Shown here: positions 7,344 through 16,652 of the stretch, in pieces
Numbering within the stretch: position 1 is the first letter of the stretch
How the letters are laid out: each line of letters starts with the position of its first letter
Source: Acidovorax benzenivorans
GTDB lineage: Bacteria > Pseudomonadota > Gammaproteobacteria > Burkholderiales > Burkholderiaceae_C
Length of the DNA stretch: 64,000 nucleotides
NCBI RefSeq assembly: GCF_028680575.1
Contig: NZ_JAPCKI010000003.1
Coordinates: 1 to 64,000 of the forward strand
Reading direction: 5' to 3'
Made by a program: the position numbers and the translations under genes
The notes under the pieces: generated by a model
Told to the model about the DNA's origin: nothing
What the model saw: the letters and a program-made list of their open reading frames with translations, nothing else
The model's database searches: none

Positions 7344-9137
7344 ATGAATGCTCCTGTCGTGACGCCTGACCGGCTGAAATCGGCTTCGTACATCGGTCCA
7401 GTGGACTGGCGCCGCATGGTGCAGTGGCTCAGTGATGACAAGGTGATTTCGCGAGAGGAAGCGCAGCGCACCATTGCCCGCTGCTCGCAGGCCGAGAGCT
7501 CCCAGCACGCCTTGGTGCGTCTGGCCAGTGTGGCCATGGAGCGCGCCAGCGACGGCAAGCCGCTCGACATCGAGTCGCTGTCCGAGTACCTGGCGCAACG
7601 CGCGGGCCTGTCATACCTGCGCATCGACCCGCTCAAGGTGGACGTGGGCCGCGTGGCCGACACCATGAGCGCCACCTACGCGGAGCGCCACAAGGTGCTG
7701 CCCGTGCAGGTGACCAGCAAAGAGGTGGTGGTGGCCACGGCCGAGCCATTCATCGACGACTGGGTGGCCGAGGTGGAGCGGCAGTCGCGCCGCTCGGTGC
7801 GCCGGGTGGTGGCGAACCCACAGGACATTCATCGCTTTACGGCCGAGTTTTTTGCGCTGGCCAAGTCGGTGCGCGCGGCACAAAAGGCGGGGGGCAGTTC
7901 GGGGGGCAACAGCTTTGAGCAACTGGTGGAGCTGGGCAAGAGCAACAAGCAGCTCGACGCCAACGACCAGGGCGTGGTCAAGGTGGTGGACTGGCTCTGG
8001 CAGTACGCGTTTGACCAGCGCGCCAGCGACATTCATCTGGAGCCGCGCCGCGACCAGGGCGTGATTCGTTTTCGCATCGATGGTGTGCTGCACCCGGTCT
8101 ACCAGATGCCCATGGGCGTGCACAACGCCATGGTGGCGCGCATCAAGCTGCTGGGCCGTATCGATGTGGTGGAAAAACGCCGCCCCCAGGACGGCCGCAT
8201 CAAGACCCGCAACCAGCGGGGCGAAGAGGTGGAAATGCGCCTGTCCACCTTGCCCACTGCGTTTGGCGAAAAGATGGTCATGCGCATTTTTGACCCGGAC
8301 AACGCGGTCAAGGACCTTGATGCCCTGGGCTTTGCGCAGCACGATGCGCAGCGCTGGGAGGCGTTGGTCAAGCGCCCGCACGGCATCATCCTGGTGACCG
8401 GCCCCACGGGCTCGGGCAAGACCACCACGCTGTACTCCACCTTGAAGCGCGTGGCGACCGAAGAGGTCAACGTGAGCACGGTGGAAGACCCGATCGAAAT
8501 GATCGAGCCCAGCTTCAACCAGACCCAGGTGCAGCCGCAGCTCGACTTCAACTTTGCCGAGGGCCTGCGTGCCCTGATGCGGCAGGACCCGGACATCATC
8601 ATGGTGGGCGAAATCCGCGACCTGGAGACCGCCGAGATGGCCATCCAGGCGGCGCTGACGGGCCACCTGGTGTTCTCCACCCTGCACACCAACGATGCCC
8701 CCAGCGCCATCACCCGCATGATGGAGCTGGGTGTGCCGTCGTACCTCCTCAATGCCACCTTGCTGGGCGTGCTGGCCCAGCGGCTGGTGCGCACCCTGTG
8801 CAAGCAGTGCAAACAAAAGGATGAGGCCGCGAGCCGCGAAGCCCTGACCGAGGTGGTCAAGCCCTGGAAGATCAGCGGCAGCTACCACCCCTACAAGCCG
8901 GTCGGCTGTGTGGATTGCCGAATGGGTGGATTTCGGGGCCGTATGGGGTTGTATGAACTGCTCACCGTCAGCGAGGCGTTGAAGGACAAGATCACCCAGG
9001 CGCCTTCCATCGATGTACTGCGCCGCCAGGCCGTGCAAGATGGCATGCGCCCCCTGCGCCTCGCGGGCGCGCTGCGCGTGGCCGAGGGCCTGACCACCAT
9101 GGAAGAGGTGATAGCGGCCACGCCGCCCCTGGAGTGA
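7344..9137 (+). CDS. GspE/PulE-family secretion ATPase, orphan
   Basis: The 597-residue protein has an N-terminal GspE domain and a hexameric secretion-ATPase core. Walker A (GPTGSGKTTT) is near residue 353 and the Asp/Walker B region (RQDPDIIMVGEIRD) near 413. The His box (TLHTNDAPSAI) is present, and two Cys pairs (LCKQC and GCVDC, about 485-524) form the usual zinc site. Such ATPases power type II secretion or type IV pilus assembly. No gspD, gspF, pilin or peptidase gene is nearby, so it is an orphan. The start at 7344 follows GAGGAAA. It probably shares a transcript with the preceding three genes. Confidence 0.9.
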   Translation: MNAPVVTPDRLKSASYIGPVDWRRMVQWLSDDKVISREEAQRTIARCSQAESSQHALVRLASVAMERASDGKPLDIESLSEYLAQRAGLSYLRIDPLKVDVGRVADTMSATYAERHKVLPVQVTSKEVVVATAEPFIDDWVAEVERQSRRSVRRVVANPQDIHRFTAEFFALAKSVRAAQKAGGSSGGNSFEQLVELGKSNKQLDANDQGVVKVVDWLWQYAFDQRASDIHLEPRRDQGVIRFRIDGVLHPVYQMPMGVHNAMVARIKLLGRIDVVEKRRPQDGRIKTRNQRGEEVEMRLSTLPTAFGEKMVMRIFDPDNAVKDLDALGFAQHDAQRWEALVKRPHGIILVTGPTGSGKTTTLYSTLKRVATEEVNVSTVEDPIEMIEPSFNQTQVQPQLDFNFAEGLRALMRQDPDIIMVGEIRDLETAEMAIQAALTGHLVFSTLHTNDAPSAITRMMELGVPSYLLNATLLGVLAQRLVRTLCKQCKQKDEAASREALTEVVKPWKISGSYHPYKPVGCVDCRMGGFRGRMGLYELLTVSEALKDKITQAPSIDVLRRQAVQDGMRPLRLAGALRVAEGLTTMEEVIAATPPLE

Positions 9138-9335
9138 GCAACAGGGCGGGCGAGGTTGCGCGCGGGGCAGTCTTCTCCTTCCCGACTTCTTTTTTGTTTC
9201 TGAGACGGTCTCTTTGGTGACTTGTCCCGCCGTCAGGGGGCTGGGCGTTACCGGATGTAGGTGGAATCCACATCGCATCGCCCCCGCCTTGCCAGCACAA
9301 TCGCGCAGTCGAGAATTCCGTCAAGGAGACAATTC

Positions 9336-9824
9336 GTGAAAATCAAGAGTAACAAAGACTTTGCGTCCGGGCTCATGTTCATGGGCGTCGGTATCGCATT
9401 TGCGTGGGGCGCCACCACCTACAACGTGGGTACGGGTGCACGCATGGGGCCCGGCTACTTCCCGCTGTTGCTGGGGATCTTGCTGGCCATCATCGGCAGC
9501 GTGATCACCTTCAAGGCGCTCACCGTGGAAACCGCCGATGGCGACAAGATCGGCAAGTGGGCCTGGAAGCCGCTGTTCTTCATCCTGGCCGCCAACTTTG
9601 CCTTCGGCATTCTGCTGGGCGGTCTGCCCAGCATGGGCATCCCGGCCATGGGGCTCATCGTGGGCATCTATGCGCTGACCTTCATCTCCAGCCTAGCTGG
9701 CAATGAGTTCAACGCCAAGGCCGTATTCGTATTGGCCACCGTGCTCGCCATTGGCAGCTACGTGGCTTTTGTGTGGGCGCTCAAGCTGCAGTTTCCTGTG
9801 TGGCCGAGTTTCATCGCAGGTTAA
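9336..9824 (+). CDS. Tripartite tricarboxylate transporter small membrane subunit TctB
   Basis: The 162-residue protein has four hydrophobic helices (about 12-27, 38-59, 78-110 and 125-150) and the TctB pattern beginning FASGLMFMGVGIAFAWG, with GTGARMGPGYFPLLLG following. TctB is the small integral subunit of secondary transporters that import citrate-like acids with a periplasmic binding protein. The GTG start at 9336 has AAGGAG eight bases upstream. Earlier in-frame starts lack one. TctA follows 15 bases later. No TctC binding-protein gene is adjacent, as is common in this group, where many TctC paralogues are scattered. Confidence 0.9.
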   Translation: MKIKSNKDFASGLMFMGVGIAFAWGATTYNVGTGARMGPGYFPLLLGILLAIIGSVITFKALTVETADGDKIGKWAWKPLFFILAANFAFGILLGGLPSMGIPAMGLIVGIYALTFISSLAGNEFNAKAVFVLATVLAIGSYVAFVWALKLQFPVWPSFIAG

Positions 9825-9839
9825 GCAGGAGCACCGACC

Positions 9840-11351
9840 ATGGATCTTATTAACAACTTGTCGTTGGGTTTTGGTGTTGCTTTCACCTTCCAGAACCTGA
9901 TCTACTGCTTTGTGGGCTGTTTGCTCGGCACGCTGATTGGCGTGTTGCCCGGTATCGGCCCAGTGGCGACCATCGCCATGCTGCTGCCTGCCACCTACGC
10001 ACTGCCCCCAGTGGCCGCGCTGATCATGCTGGCCGGTATTTATTACGGCGCGCAATACGGTGGTTCGACCACCGCCATTCTGGTGAACCTGCCGGGCGAG
10101 TCTTCGTCGGTGGTGACCGTGATTGACGGCTACCAGATGGCACGCAAGGGGCGAGCGGGGCCGGCGCTGGCGGCTGCAGGCCTGGGTTCGTTCTTCGCGG
10201 GCTGTGTGGGTACGTTGATCCTGGCGGCCTTTGCGCCTCCACTGACCGAAGTTGCCTTCAAGTTCGGCCCTGCCGAATACTTCTCCCTGATGACCTTGGG
10301 TCTGATTGGCGCCGTGGTGCTGGCCTCGGGCTCGCTGCTCAAGGCCGTGGCCATGATCGTGCTGGGTCTGTTGATGGGCCTGGTGGGTACCGATGTGAAC
10401 TCGGGGGTGGCACGTTTCAGCTTCGATATCCCTGAGCTGACCGACGGCATTGGTTTCGTGACCATCGCCATGGGCGTGTTCGGCTACGGTGAAATCATTG
10501 CCAACCTGTCGCGTCCCGACGATGAGCGCGAGGTGTTCACTGCCAAGGTGGAAGGCCTGTTCCCCACCAAGGAAGACTTCAAGAACATGATCCCCGCTGT
10601 ACTGCGTGGCACGGCACTGGGTTCTGCCCTGGGTATCTTGCCCGGTGGTGGTGCCTTGCTGGCGGCCTTTGCTGCCTACACGGTGGAAAAGAAGACCAAG
10701 CTGCGTCCTGGCGAAGTGCCCTTCGGTCAAGGCAACATCCGCGGTGTGGCGGCCCCCGAGTCGGCCAACAACGCAGGTTCGCAGACCTCGTTCATTCCAC
10801 TGCTGACGCTGGGTATTCCTCCCAACGCCGTGATGGCGCTGATGGTGGGTGCCATGACCATCCACAACATCCAGCCTGGTCCCCAGGTGATGACCAGCAA
10901 TCCCGAGCTGTTCTGGGGCCTGATCGCCTCGATGTGGATCGGCAATGCGATGCTGGTGATTCTGAACTTGCCCCTGATCGGCATCTGGATCAAGCTGCTG
11001 ACCGTGCCTTACCGTTGGCTGTATCCGTCTATCGTGCTGTTTTGTGCGGTGGGTGTGTACTCCACCAACAACAACACCTTCGATATCTGGATGGTGGGCG
11101 CGTTTGGCCTGATTGGCTACATCTTCCACAAGCTGGGCACTGAACCTGCACCGCTGCTGCTGGGCTTCATCCTGGGCCCGATGATGGAAGAAAACCTGCG
11201 CCGTGCGCTGCTGCTGTCGCGTGGCGACTGGAGCGTGTTTGTCACGCGTCCGTTGTCGGCCGGTCTGCTGGCGGCTGCGGCCCTGCTGCTCATCATCGTG
11301 CTGCTGCCTTCTGTGAAGAACAAGCGCGAAGAAGCGTTCGTGGAAGACTGA
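9840..11351 (+). CDS. Tripartite tricarboxylate transporter large permease TctA
   Basis: The 503-residue, highly hydrophobic protein has the TctA hallmark GTLIGVLPGIGPVATIAMLLP near residue 27 and its repeat AL(G)ILPGGGALLAAF near 264. These glycine-rich re-entrant motifs mark the substrate pathway. About 11-12 helices are predicted by eye. It pairs with TctB 15 bases upstream, and the unit ends at an intrinsic terminator at 11381. The substrate may be citrate or another carboxylate and cannot be read from the sequence. Confidence 0.93.
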   Translation: MDLINNLSLGFGVAFTFQNLIYCFVGCLLGTLIGVLPGIGPVATIAMLLPATYALPPVAALIMLAGIYYGAQYGGSTTAILVNLPGESSSVVTVIDGYQMARKGRAGPALAAAGLGSFFAGCVGTLILAAFAPPLTEVAFKFGPAEYFSLMTLGLIGAVVLASGSLLKAVAMIVLGLLMGLVGTDVNSGVARFSFDIPELTDGIGFVTIAMGVFGYGEIIANLSRPDDEREVFTAKVEGLFPTKEDFKNMIPAVLRGTALGSALGILPGGGALLAAFAAYTVEKKTKLRPGEVPFGQGNIRGVAAPESANNAGSQTSFIPLLTLGIPPNAVMALMVGAMTIHNIQPGPQVMTSNPELFWGLIASMWIGNAMLVILNLPLIGIWIKLLTVPYRWLYPSIVLFCAVGVYSTNNNTFDIWMVGAFGLIGYIFHKLGTEPAPLLLGFILGPMMEENLRRALLLSRGDWSVFVTRPLSAGLLAAAALLLIIVLLPSVKNKREEAFVED

Positions 11352-11380
11352 TCTGTCCCGATTGACTTTTCCACCCTGAC

Positions 11381-11411
11381 CAACGGCACCTTCGGGTGCC
11401 GTTGTTTTTTG
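11381..11411 (+). terminator. Intrinsic terminator after tctA
   Basis: CAACGGCACC pairs with GGTGCCGTTG across TTCG, a stable tetraloop, followed by TTTTTT. It lies 30 bases after the tctA stop. Confidence 0.9.
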
Positions 11412-11470
11412 GGTAGTGGCGTCCACATTGCACCGCTGCTGCCAGTACACAATGGCGGGCAGAGGTCCGC

Positions 11471-12769
11471 ATGTCCACACCCTTTCTCCCCACGCAGCAC
11501 CCCCATCGGGTGATGCTGCACAACGAAATTCATGCCCGCCCGCCCGAGGCGATGAATGCCCCCCTGGCCATCGCCCACATCGTGATGTTGGCCGATGCTG
11601 CCGGGCGCGAGGCCAGCCGGGCCCATGTGGCCGCGCTGCTGCGGGACCACCACATGGCGCTGCCGGATGCCCAGACCACCCATCTGCGGATGGACCTGGG
11701 CGCTTTCAGGATGCGCTGGGAACTGCACACCGAATTCGTCACCTGGACCTTCATGGCCCCGGCGTCTGTGGAGGCCTTTGGCGAACGCGAGCCTGCGAGC
11801 GCGGTGGACTCAGTGCCCCACGACTGGCTAGCCGCCTTGCCTGGCCAGTGCCTGTGCAGCTTGAACCTGTGGGTGTTGCCCACACACACCTTCGGCTCGG
11901 GTTCGTTGGTCAAGCATGTGCTGTATGAAGACACGCTGGTGGCGTCCACCGTGGCCGACGGGCATGGCGAGGTGTACACCGACTTTGCGATCCATGCCGA
12001 CGGCTTTTCGCGCATGGTACTGCTGGCAGGGGGCATGACACCACGGCGCTTGGGGCGCCTGGTGCAGCGTCTGCTGGAGATCGAGACCTACCGCATGGCG
12101 GCCTTGCTGGGCCTGCCTGCCGCCCGCGAGGCCGCCAGCGTGCTGGCCTTTGCCGAGCGCGAACTGGCGGCATTGGCCGAGGCCATCCGCACGGCCAACC
12201 GAGACGACGAGCCCGCCTTGCTTGACCGGCTGACGCGTCTGGCCGGACAGGTGGAGAGTCAGTATGCGGCCACGCACTCGCGCTTCTCGGCCAGCAGCGC
12301 CTACTTTGAATTGCTGGACCGCCGCATCCAGGACATTGCCGAGTCGCGCCTGGCGGGCATGCAGACCATTCGCGAGTTCATGGACCGGCGCCTCACCCCA
12401 GCGCGCAGCACCTGCGAGTGGGCAACCCGTCGGCAAGATGCGCTGTCGCAGCGCGTGTCGCGCATGAGCAACCTGCTGCGCACCCGGGTGGAGATCGAGC
12501 AGCAGCAAAGCAGCCAGGCGCTGCTGACCACCATGAACCACCGGCAGGATCTGCAACTGCAAATGCAGTCCACGGTGGAGGGCTTGTCCGTGGCGGCCAT
12601 CACCTATTACATCGTGGGGCTGGTGAGCTATCTGGCCAAGGGCGCGCAAAAGCTCGGGTGGCCCTTGTCGGCAGAGACGACGGCTGCCCTGGCGATACCG
12701 GTGGTCGCGGTGGGGGTGTGGTGGTCGTTGCGGCGGCTGCACCAGCGGGTGTTCCACAAGCACCGCTGA
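11471..12769 (+). CDS. DUF3422 family protein, membrane-anchored at the C-terminus
   Basis: The 432-residue protein begins with the typical DUF3422 opening HPHRVMLHNEIHARPPE and keeps the family length. The middle is soluble and helical, rich in Glu, Arg and Gln (about 200-370). The C-terminus has two likely membrane segments (about 378-396 and 405-420) before a basic tail. Nothing is known of its biochemical function. It starts 60 bases after the tctA terminator and stands alone on the plus strand. Confidence 0.85.
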   Translation: MSTPFLPTQHPHRVMLHNEIHARPPEAMNAPLAIAHIVMLADAAGREASRAHVAALLRDHHMALPDAQTTHLRMDLGAFRMRWELHTEFVTWTFMAPASVEAFGEREPASAVDSVPHDWLAALPGQCLCSLNLWVLPTHTFGSGSLVKHVLYEDTLVASTVADGHGEVYTDFAIHADGFSRMVLLAGGMTPRRLGRLVQRLLEIETYRMAALLGLPAAREAASVLAFAERELAALAEAIRTANRDDEPALLDRLTRLAGQVESQYAATHSRFSASSAYFELLDRRIQDIAESRLAGMQTIREFMDRRLTPARSTCEWATRRQDALSQRVSRMSNLLRTRVEIEQQQSSQALLTTMNHRQDLQLQMQSTVEGLSVAAITYYIVGLVSYLAKGAQKLGWPLSAETTAALAIPVVAVGVWWSLRRLHQRVFHKHR

Positions 12770-12958
12770 GGCGGTAGACCCGGCGATCCGTCGGGCGGCA
12801 CGGAGCAGGTTCAGCCACGCAGCCATCGTTGATGAAGGGGGCGCCCGCGCAGAGGTTCGATGGCCCGCGCCAGCCCTGTCGTGTCACACTGGGGGCTGCT
12901 TTCCGGTAGCGCCTGGTGGGCAGACATTCCAGCGGGCGCATCGCGCCCCTTCATACCC

Positions 12959-13858
12959 GTGACCACTGAAAAGAAGAGCATTGCGTCCGGCCTCGTGCTG
13001 GCATTCCTCGGTTCCATCGCATTCAGCGGCAAGGCCATCATCGTCAAGCTGGCCTACCGCTACGGGGTGGATGCGGTCACGCTCATCATGTACCGCATGC
13101 TGTTTGCGCTGCCCATCTTTGCCGTGATGGCCTGGTGGGCCAGCCGGGGCAAGGCGCCGCTCACCCGCAAGGACTGGCTGGGGGTGCTGGGCCTGGGCGT
13201 CACCGGCTACTACCTGGCGAGTTTTCTCGACTTTGCAGGGCTGGCCTACATCAGTGCCAGCCTGGAGCGGCTCATCCTGTACCTCAACCCCACGCTGGTC
13301 GTGTTGCTGGGCTGGCTGCTGTATGGCCGCGGTATCCGCTGGGCGCAGGCTGCAGGCATGCTGGTGAGCTACAGCGGTGTGGTGCTGGTGTTTGGCCACG
13401 AGGCCAACCTGCAGGGTGCCAACGCCGCCTGGGGCACCTTGCTGGTGTTCCTGAGCGCGGTGAGCTACGCCATCTACCTAGTCTATAGCGGCGAGATGGT
13501 GCAACGCCTCGGCGCACTGCGGCTGGTGGGCCTGGCCACCACGGTGGCGTGCCTGTGCTGCCTGTTGCAGTTTGTGGTGCTGCGGCCGCTGAGTGCGGCA
13601 GTGGTGGCTCCGGAGGTGATCTGGCTGTCGGTGCTCAACGCCACCCTGTGCACGGCCGCGCCGGTGCTGATGGTGATGATGGCCATTGAGCGCATTGGAG
13701 CGGGCATGACCGCGCAGACGGGCATGGTGGGCCCGTTGTCCACCATCCTCATGGGTGTGTGGATTTTGGGCGAACCGTTCACGGTGTGGGTGGCCGCGGG
13801 TACGGCGCTGGTGGTGGTGGGCATCTTCACCTTCACCCGCATGGCGCGCAGGGCCTGA
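12959..13858 (+). CDS. DMT superfamily (EamA) transporter
   Basis: The 299-residue protein has ten predicted helices in two EamA repeats, typical of drug/metabolite exporters. The first repeat opens with ASGLVLAFLGSIAFSGKAI, and the second with GTLLVFLSAVSYAIYLVY near residue 160. I chose the GTG at 12959, which gives the standard length and places helix 1 right after a short polar start. An in-frame start at 12860 would add 33 residues that are not membrane-like. The substrate cannot be assigned. The 189 bases before it hold nothing I recognise. Confidence 0.83.
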   Translation: MTTEKKSIASGLVLAFLGSIAFSGKAIIVKLAYRYGVDAVTLIMYRMLFALPIFAVMAWWASRGKAPLTRKDWLGVLGLGVTGYYLASFLDFAGLAYISASLERLILYLNPTLVVLLGWLLYGRGIRWAQAAGMLVSYSGVVLVFGHEANLQGANAAWGTLLVFLSAVSYAIYLVYSGEMVQRLGALRLVGLATTVACLCCLLQFVVLRPLSAAVVAPEVIWLSVLNATLCTAAPVLMVMMAIERIGAGMTAQTGMVGPLSTILMGVWILGEPFTVWVAAGTALVVVGIFTFTRMARRA

Positions 13859-13930
13859 TGGCCGTTGTCACAGAGCTATAGCGATCTGTTCCAGGCGCCA
13901 AGTGCCGCCTTGAGAAGTCGTAAACAGGCT

Positions 13931-14965
13931 CTACGACGTTTTTTTCTTGGGTGCCGCCTTGCGGACTGGCGCGTTGGCGGGGGCTGCGGGAGAGGGCTCC
14001 GTCACGGCTGTCGGGGCGGCCTTGGGGCTCATGCGCTGGGCCACCGTCACCGGTGCCGCACCCGTGAAGCTGTCCAGGTTTTTGCCCATGGCCAACTCCA
14101 GTTGCTCCAGGCGCGCCTGGGCGGGTGGGTGGGTCGCCAGGGCCAGGGTGAATGCCGGGTTGTCGGGGGTGGCTGTGCGCAGCTGTTGCAGCACGGACAC
14201 CAGTCCATACGGGTCGAATCCAGCGCGGGTGGCCAGGGCCACGCCGGTGCGGTCGGCATCGTACTCATCGGTCTGGTCCAGGCCGCGTGCGTACAGGTTG
14301 CGCCCCAGTGCCAAAAACTGCGAGGCCACCACGTTGCCCACGGCGTTGGTCCTGATCTGCGACGCCACCAACTGGGTCAGCATGCCCGACTGCGCCGTCT
14401 TGCGAATGGCCAGCAGGTGGTGCTTAGCGGTGACGTGGGTGATTTCGTGGGCCAGGATGCCCGCCAGTTCGGCCTCGTCGGCGCAGCGGTCGATCAGTCC
14501 CTTGGTCACGAAAACATAGCCGCCCGGTGCCGCAAACGCGTTGTAGCCCGGGTCGTCCAGCACCACAAAGGTCCAGGGCAGATGGGGGCGGGGCGATTGC
14601 AGGCTGATCCAGCGCCCGAGCTGGTTCACGTAACGCTGCAGGGCCATGTCCGGGTGCAAGGGCTTGCTGCCCAGCAGCACGGCCGAGAGTTGTCGGCCGA
14701 TTTCGATCTCACGGGGCTCGTCGATGCTCTCGACCGAACGGGTGAGCATGCTGATGAGGTCATCCCCCTGGCCTGCGGGGCTGCCCCCACCGGTGATGGC
14801 GCCCAGCAGGCCGCCGCCGGTGTTGCTGGTGCTGCCGCCGCCCAGGGCATTGAGCAGATTCATGACACCCTGGCTTTGCCCCTGGCTCGGCAGCAGGGTC
14901 AGGGCCAGGGCTGTGCAGGCCGTTGCGAGTAGCCGGGTGCGAGCGGGGGATTGGGGCAGGCGCAT
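13931..14965 (-). CDS. M48-family zinc metalloprotease, secreted or periplasmic
   Basis: The 344-residue protein has a signal peptide (basic start, then LLATACTALALTLL, with likely cleavage near 30). It has the M48 zinc motif HEITH near residue 174 and a later Glu ligand in DQTDEYDADRTG. The tail is Lys/Pro-rich. This resembles BepA/YfgC- or LoiP-type periplasmic peptidases that act on outer-membrane proteins. It lies 12 bases after an SH3-domain gene on the same strand, probably as one operon. Its specific substrate is not visible. Confidence 0.87.
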   Translation of the reverse strand: MRLPQSPARTRLLATACTALALTLLPSQGQSQGVMNLLNALGGGSTSNTGGGLLGAITGGGSPAGQGDDLISMLTRSVESIDEPREIEIGRQLSAVLLGSKPLHPDMALQRYVNQLGRWISLQSPRPHLPWTFVVLDDPGYNAFAAPGGYVFVTKGLIDRCADEAELAGILAHEITHVTAKHHLLAIRKTAQSGMLTQLVASQIRTNAVGNVVASQFLALGRNLYARGLDQTDEYDADRTGVALATRAGFDPYGLVSVLQQLRTATPDNPAFTLALATHPPAQARLEQLELAMGKNLDSFTGAAPVTVAQRMSPKAAPTAVTEPSPAAPANAPVRKAAPKKKTS

Positions 14966-14977
14966 GGCAGCTCTCGT

Positions 14978-15604
14978 TCAGTTGGGGCTGAAATTGGGGT
15001 CGGACGGGTTGTTGGACGAGCCTGTCGCACCCGGTCCGCTGCTGGAGGAGGGGCGGGGCGGCTCGGCCAGTGGGGCCACGTTGCGTGGTTGCAGCGCGGC
15101 ATTGTTGGCGAACTGACGGGCCTGGTCGGCGTTGACGCGCAGACCTTCGGCCTGGCTCACAGCTGCAGGGTTGGGCTGCGCCTTGGCGATGTCTTCGGCG
15201 CCCAGACCTCGGATGCCCACGGTGGAGGTGGCGGTGGTGGTGCCACCGCTGTTCCCGCCGAACAGGCTACCCAGGCCGCGCATGCCACTGGTGGCAGCGT
15301 TGCTGGTAGCGGGGGCCGCGCCCGACTGGGGCCCCAGGTCAAACATGTGGACCCAGCCGGTGGCGCCTTGTGCCGTGCTGACCTTGGTCCAGGGGCCCTT
15401 GCGCTCGCTGGTGCGCGTGACGACGGAGTTGGCCTCCAGGGGCGCCACGCTGGCGCCATTTTCTGCGGGGCTGTCGCGCAGTTGGGTGGCGCGTTTGACC
15501 ATGGCTGCTTCCTGCGCATGTGCTGTGGCGGCAAACAGTGGCAGCAGCGCCATCGCGGCCGATGCCAGCCAGGGGGCCAGGGCTCTGCAGTGCAGCCGGA
15601 TCAT
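14978..15604 (-). CDS. Periplasmic SH3-domain protein
   Basis: The 208-residue protein has a signal peptide (core WLASAAMALLPLFAATAHA) and a bacterial SH3 domain at about 35-90, recognised by ATQLRDSPAENGASVAPL and GATGWVHMF. A Gly/Ser/Thr-rich linker and a low-complexity Pro/Ser tail follow. Bacterial SH3 domains usually bind peptidoglycan or proteins. I chose ATG 15604 because GGAGAG lies seven bases upstream; an in-frame ATG at 15619 lacks one. It is followed by the M48 peptidase gene, so a periplasmic pair is likely. Confidence 0.82.
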   Translation of the reverse strand: MIRLHCRALAPWLASAAMALLPLFAATAHAQEAAMVKRATQLRDSPAENGASVAPLEANSVVTRTSERKGPWTKVSTAQGATGWVHMFDLGPQSGAAPATSNAATSGMRGLGSLFGGNSGGTTTATSTVGIRGLGAEDIAKAQPNPAAVSQAEGLRVNADQARQFANNAALQPRNVAPLAEPPRPSSSSGPGATGSSNNPSDPNFSPN

Positions 15605-15668
15605 TTGGTAACTCTCCACTTATGATTTGTTGTGGCTGCAGTGCGCAGCGCGAAAACCGGAGATTGTT

Positions 15669-16499
15669 ATGGATTTGGGTATTGCAGGCAAATGGGCGCT
15701 GGTGTGTGGCGCGAGCAAGGGGCTGGGTTATGGCTGCGCACAGGCGCTGGTGCGTGAGGGCGTCAACGTGGTGATCAATGCCCGCAGCGCCGAGGCACTG
15801 AATCAAGCTGCTACTCATTTGATAGCTGAAGGCGCAAATAGAACAGGCGCTAGTGGCCAAAATGGCACCCAACCGCAAGTGCTGGCCGTGGCCGCTGACA
15901 TCACCACCCCCGAAGGGCGTGCAGCGGTGTTCTCGGTGGCGGGTGGCCCGGGGCGGGACTTTGACATCGTGGTCACCAACGCGGGCGGCCCGCCAACCGG
16001 CGACTTCCGGGACTGGAATCGCGATGCCTGGATCAAGGCGGTGGACGCCAACATGCTGACTCCCATCGAGCTGATCCAGGCCACGGTGGACGGCATGGCC
16101 GCGCGCGGGTTTGGCCGCATCGTCAACATCACCTCCAGCGCCGTGAAGGCGCCCATCGACATCCTGGGCCTGTCCAACGGCGCACGCAGCGGACTCACCG
16201 GGTTTGTGGCAGGCGTGTCGCGCAGCAAGATTGCAGCGCGCGGCGTGACCATCAACAACCTGCTGCCCGGAAAATTCGACACCGACCGACTCGCCGCCAC
16301 AGTGACCGCTGCCGCCACGAAGGCGGGCAAGAGTGTTCAGGACGTGCGCTCCGTGCAGCAGGCGCAGATTCCGGCCGGGCGCTACGGCACTGCTGAAGAG
16401 TTTGGCGCTATCTGTGCCTTCCTCTGCAGCGTGCAGGCAGGCTATATGACAGGCCAGAACGTGCTGGCCGATGGTGGTGCCTACCCTGGTACGTTCTGA
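15669..16499 (+). CDS. Short-chain dehydrogenase/reductase carrying an in-frame repeat element
   Basis: The 276-residue protein is an SDR enzyme. It has the NAD(P)-binding CGASKGLGYGC near residue 13 and the NAG strand as TNAGGPP near 103. The active-site Ser is in NITSSAV, but the usual YxxxK reads as an atypical LSNGARSGL segment. This fits the atypical FabG-like reductases common in this group. Bases 15807-15865 are a copy of the dispersed palindromic element and encode about 20 residues (AATHLIAEGANRTGASGQNG) between strands 2 and 3. The start MDLGIAGKWALV at 15669 puts the fold at the N-terminus. The substrate is unknown. Confidence 0.85.
   Translation: MDLGIAGKWALVCGASKGLGYGCAQALVREGVNVVINARSAEALNQAATHLIAEGANRTGASGQNGTQPQVLAVAADITTPEGRAAVFSVAGGPGRDFDIVVTNAGGPPTGDFRDWNRDAWIKAVDANMLTPIELIQATVDGMAARGFGRIVNITSSAVKAPIDILGLSNGARSGLTGFVAGVSRSKIAARGVTINNLLPGKFDTDRLAATVTAAATKAGKSVQDVRSVQQAQIPAGRYGTAEEFGAICAFLCSVQAGYMTGQNVLADGGAYPGTF
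15807..15865 (+). repeat. Dispersed palindromic element inside the SDR gene
   Basis: GCTGCTACTCATTTGATAGC, a GCGC...GCGC centre and the tail AGTGGCCAAAATGG match the family consensus closely. The copy is read in frame, encoding about 20 residues in the loop after the second strand of the Rossmann fold. Confidence 0.8.
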
Positions 16500-16652
16500 C
16501 GCAGGCCGGGCCCGACGCGGCCCGGCTGGCGGGCTGTGCGGCGCAGTGCTTCCGCAGAACGGGGGCAGCCGTGGTGTTTTGCCGACAGCTTTACCGGAGC
16601 GCTGAATAATTGGTGGAATACTGCGGGCCAGCGCCTGCCACTGCCCGCCTCC

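Noticed and set aside
9693-11480. A 595-residue open frame on the minus strand across tctB-tctA
   Set aside because: It is antisense to tctA, extremely His/Gln-rich, and mirrors tctA codon structure. It shows no protein family features.
13859-13930. A copy of the palindromic element between the DMT gene and the M48 gene
   Set aside because: An AGCTATAG and GGCGCCAAG pair is suggestive, but spacing and tail do not fit.
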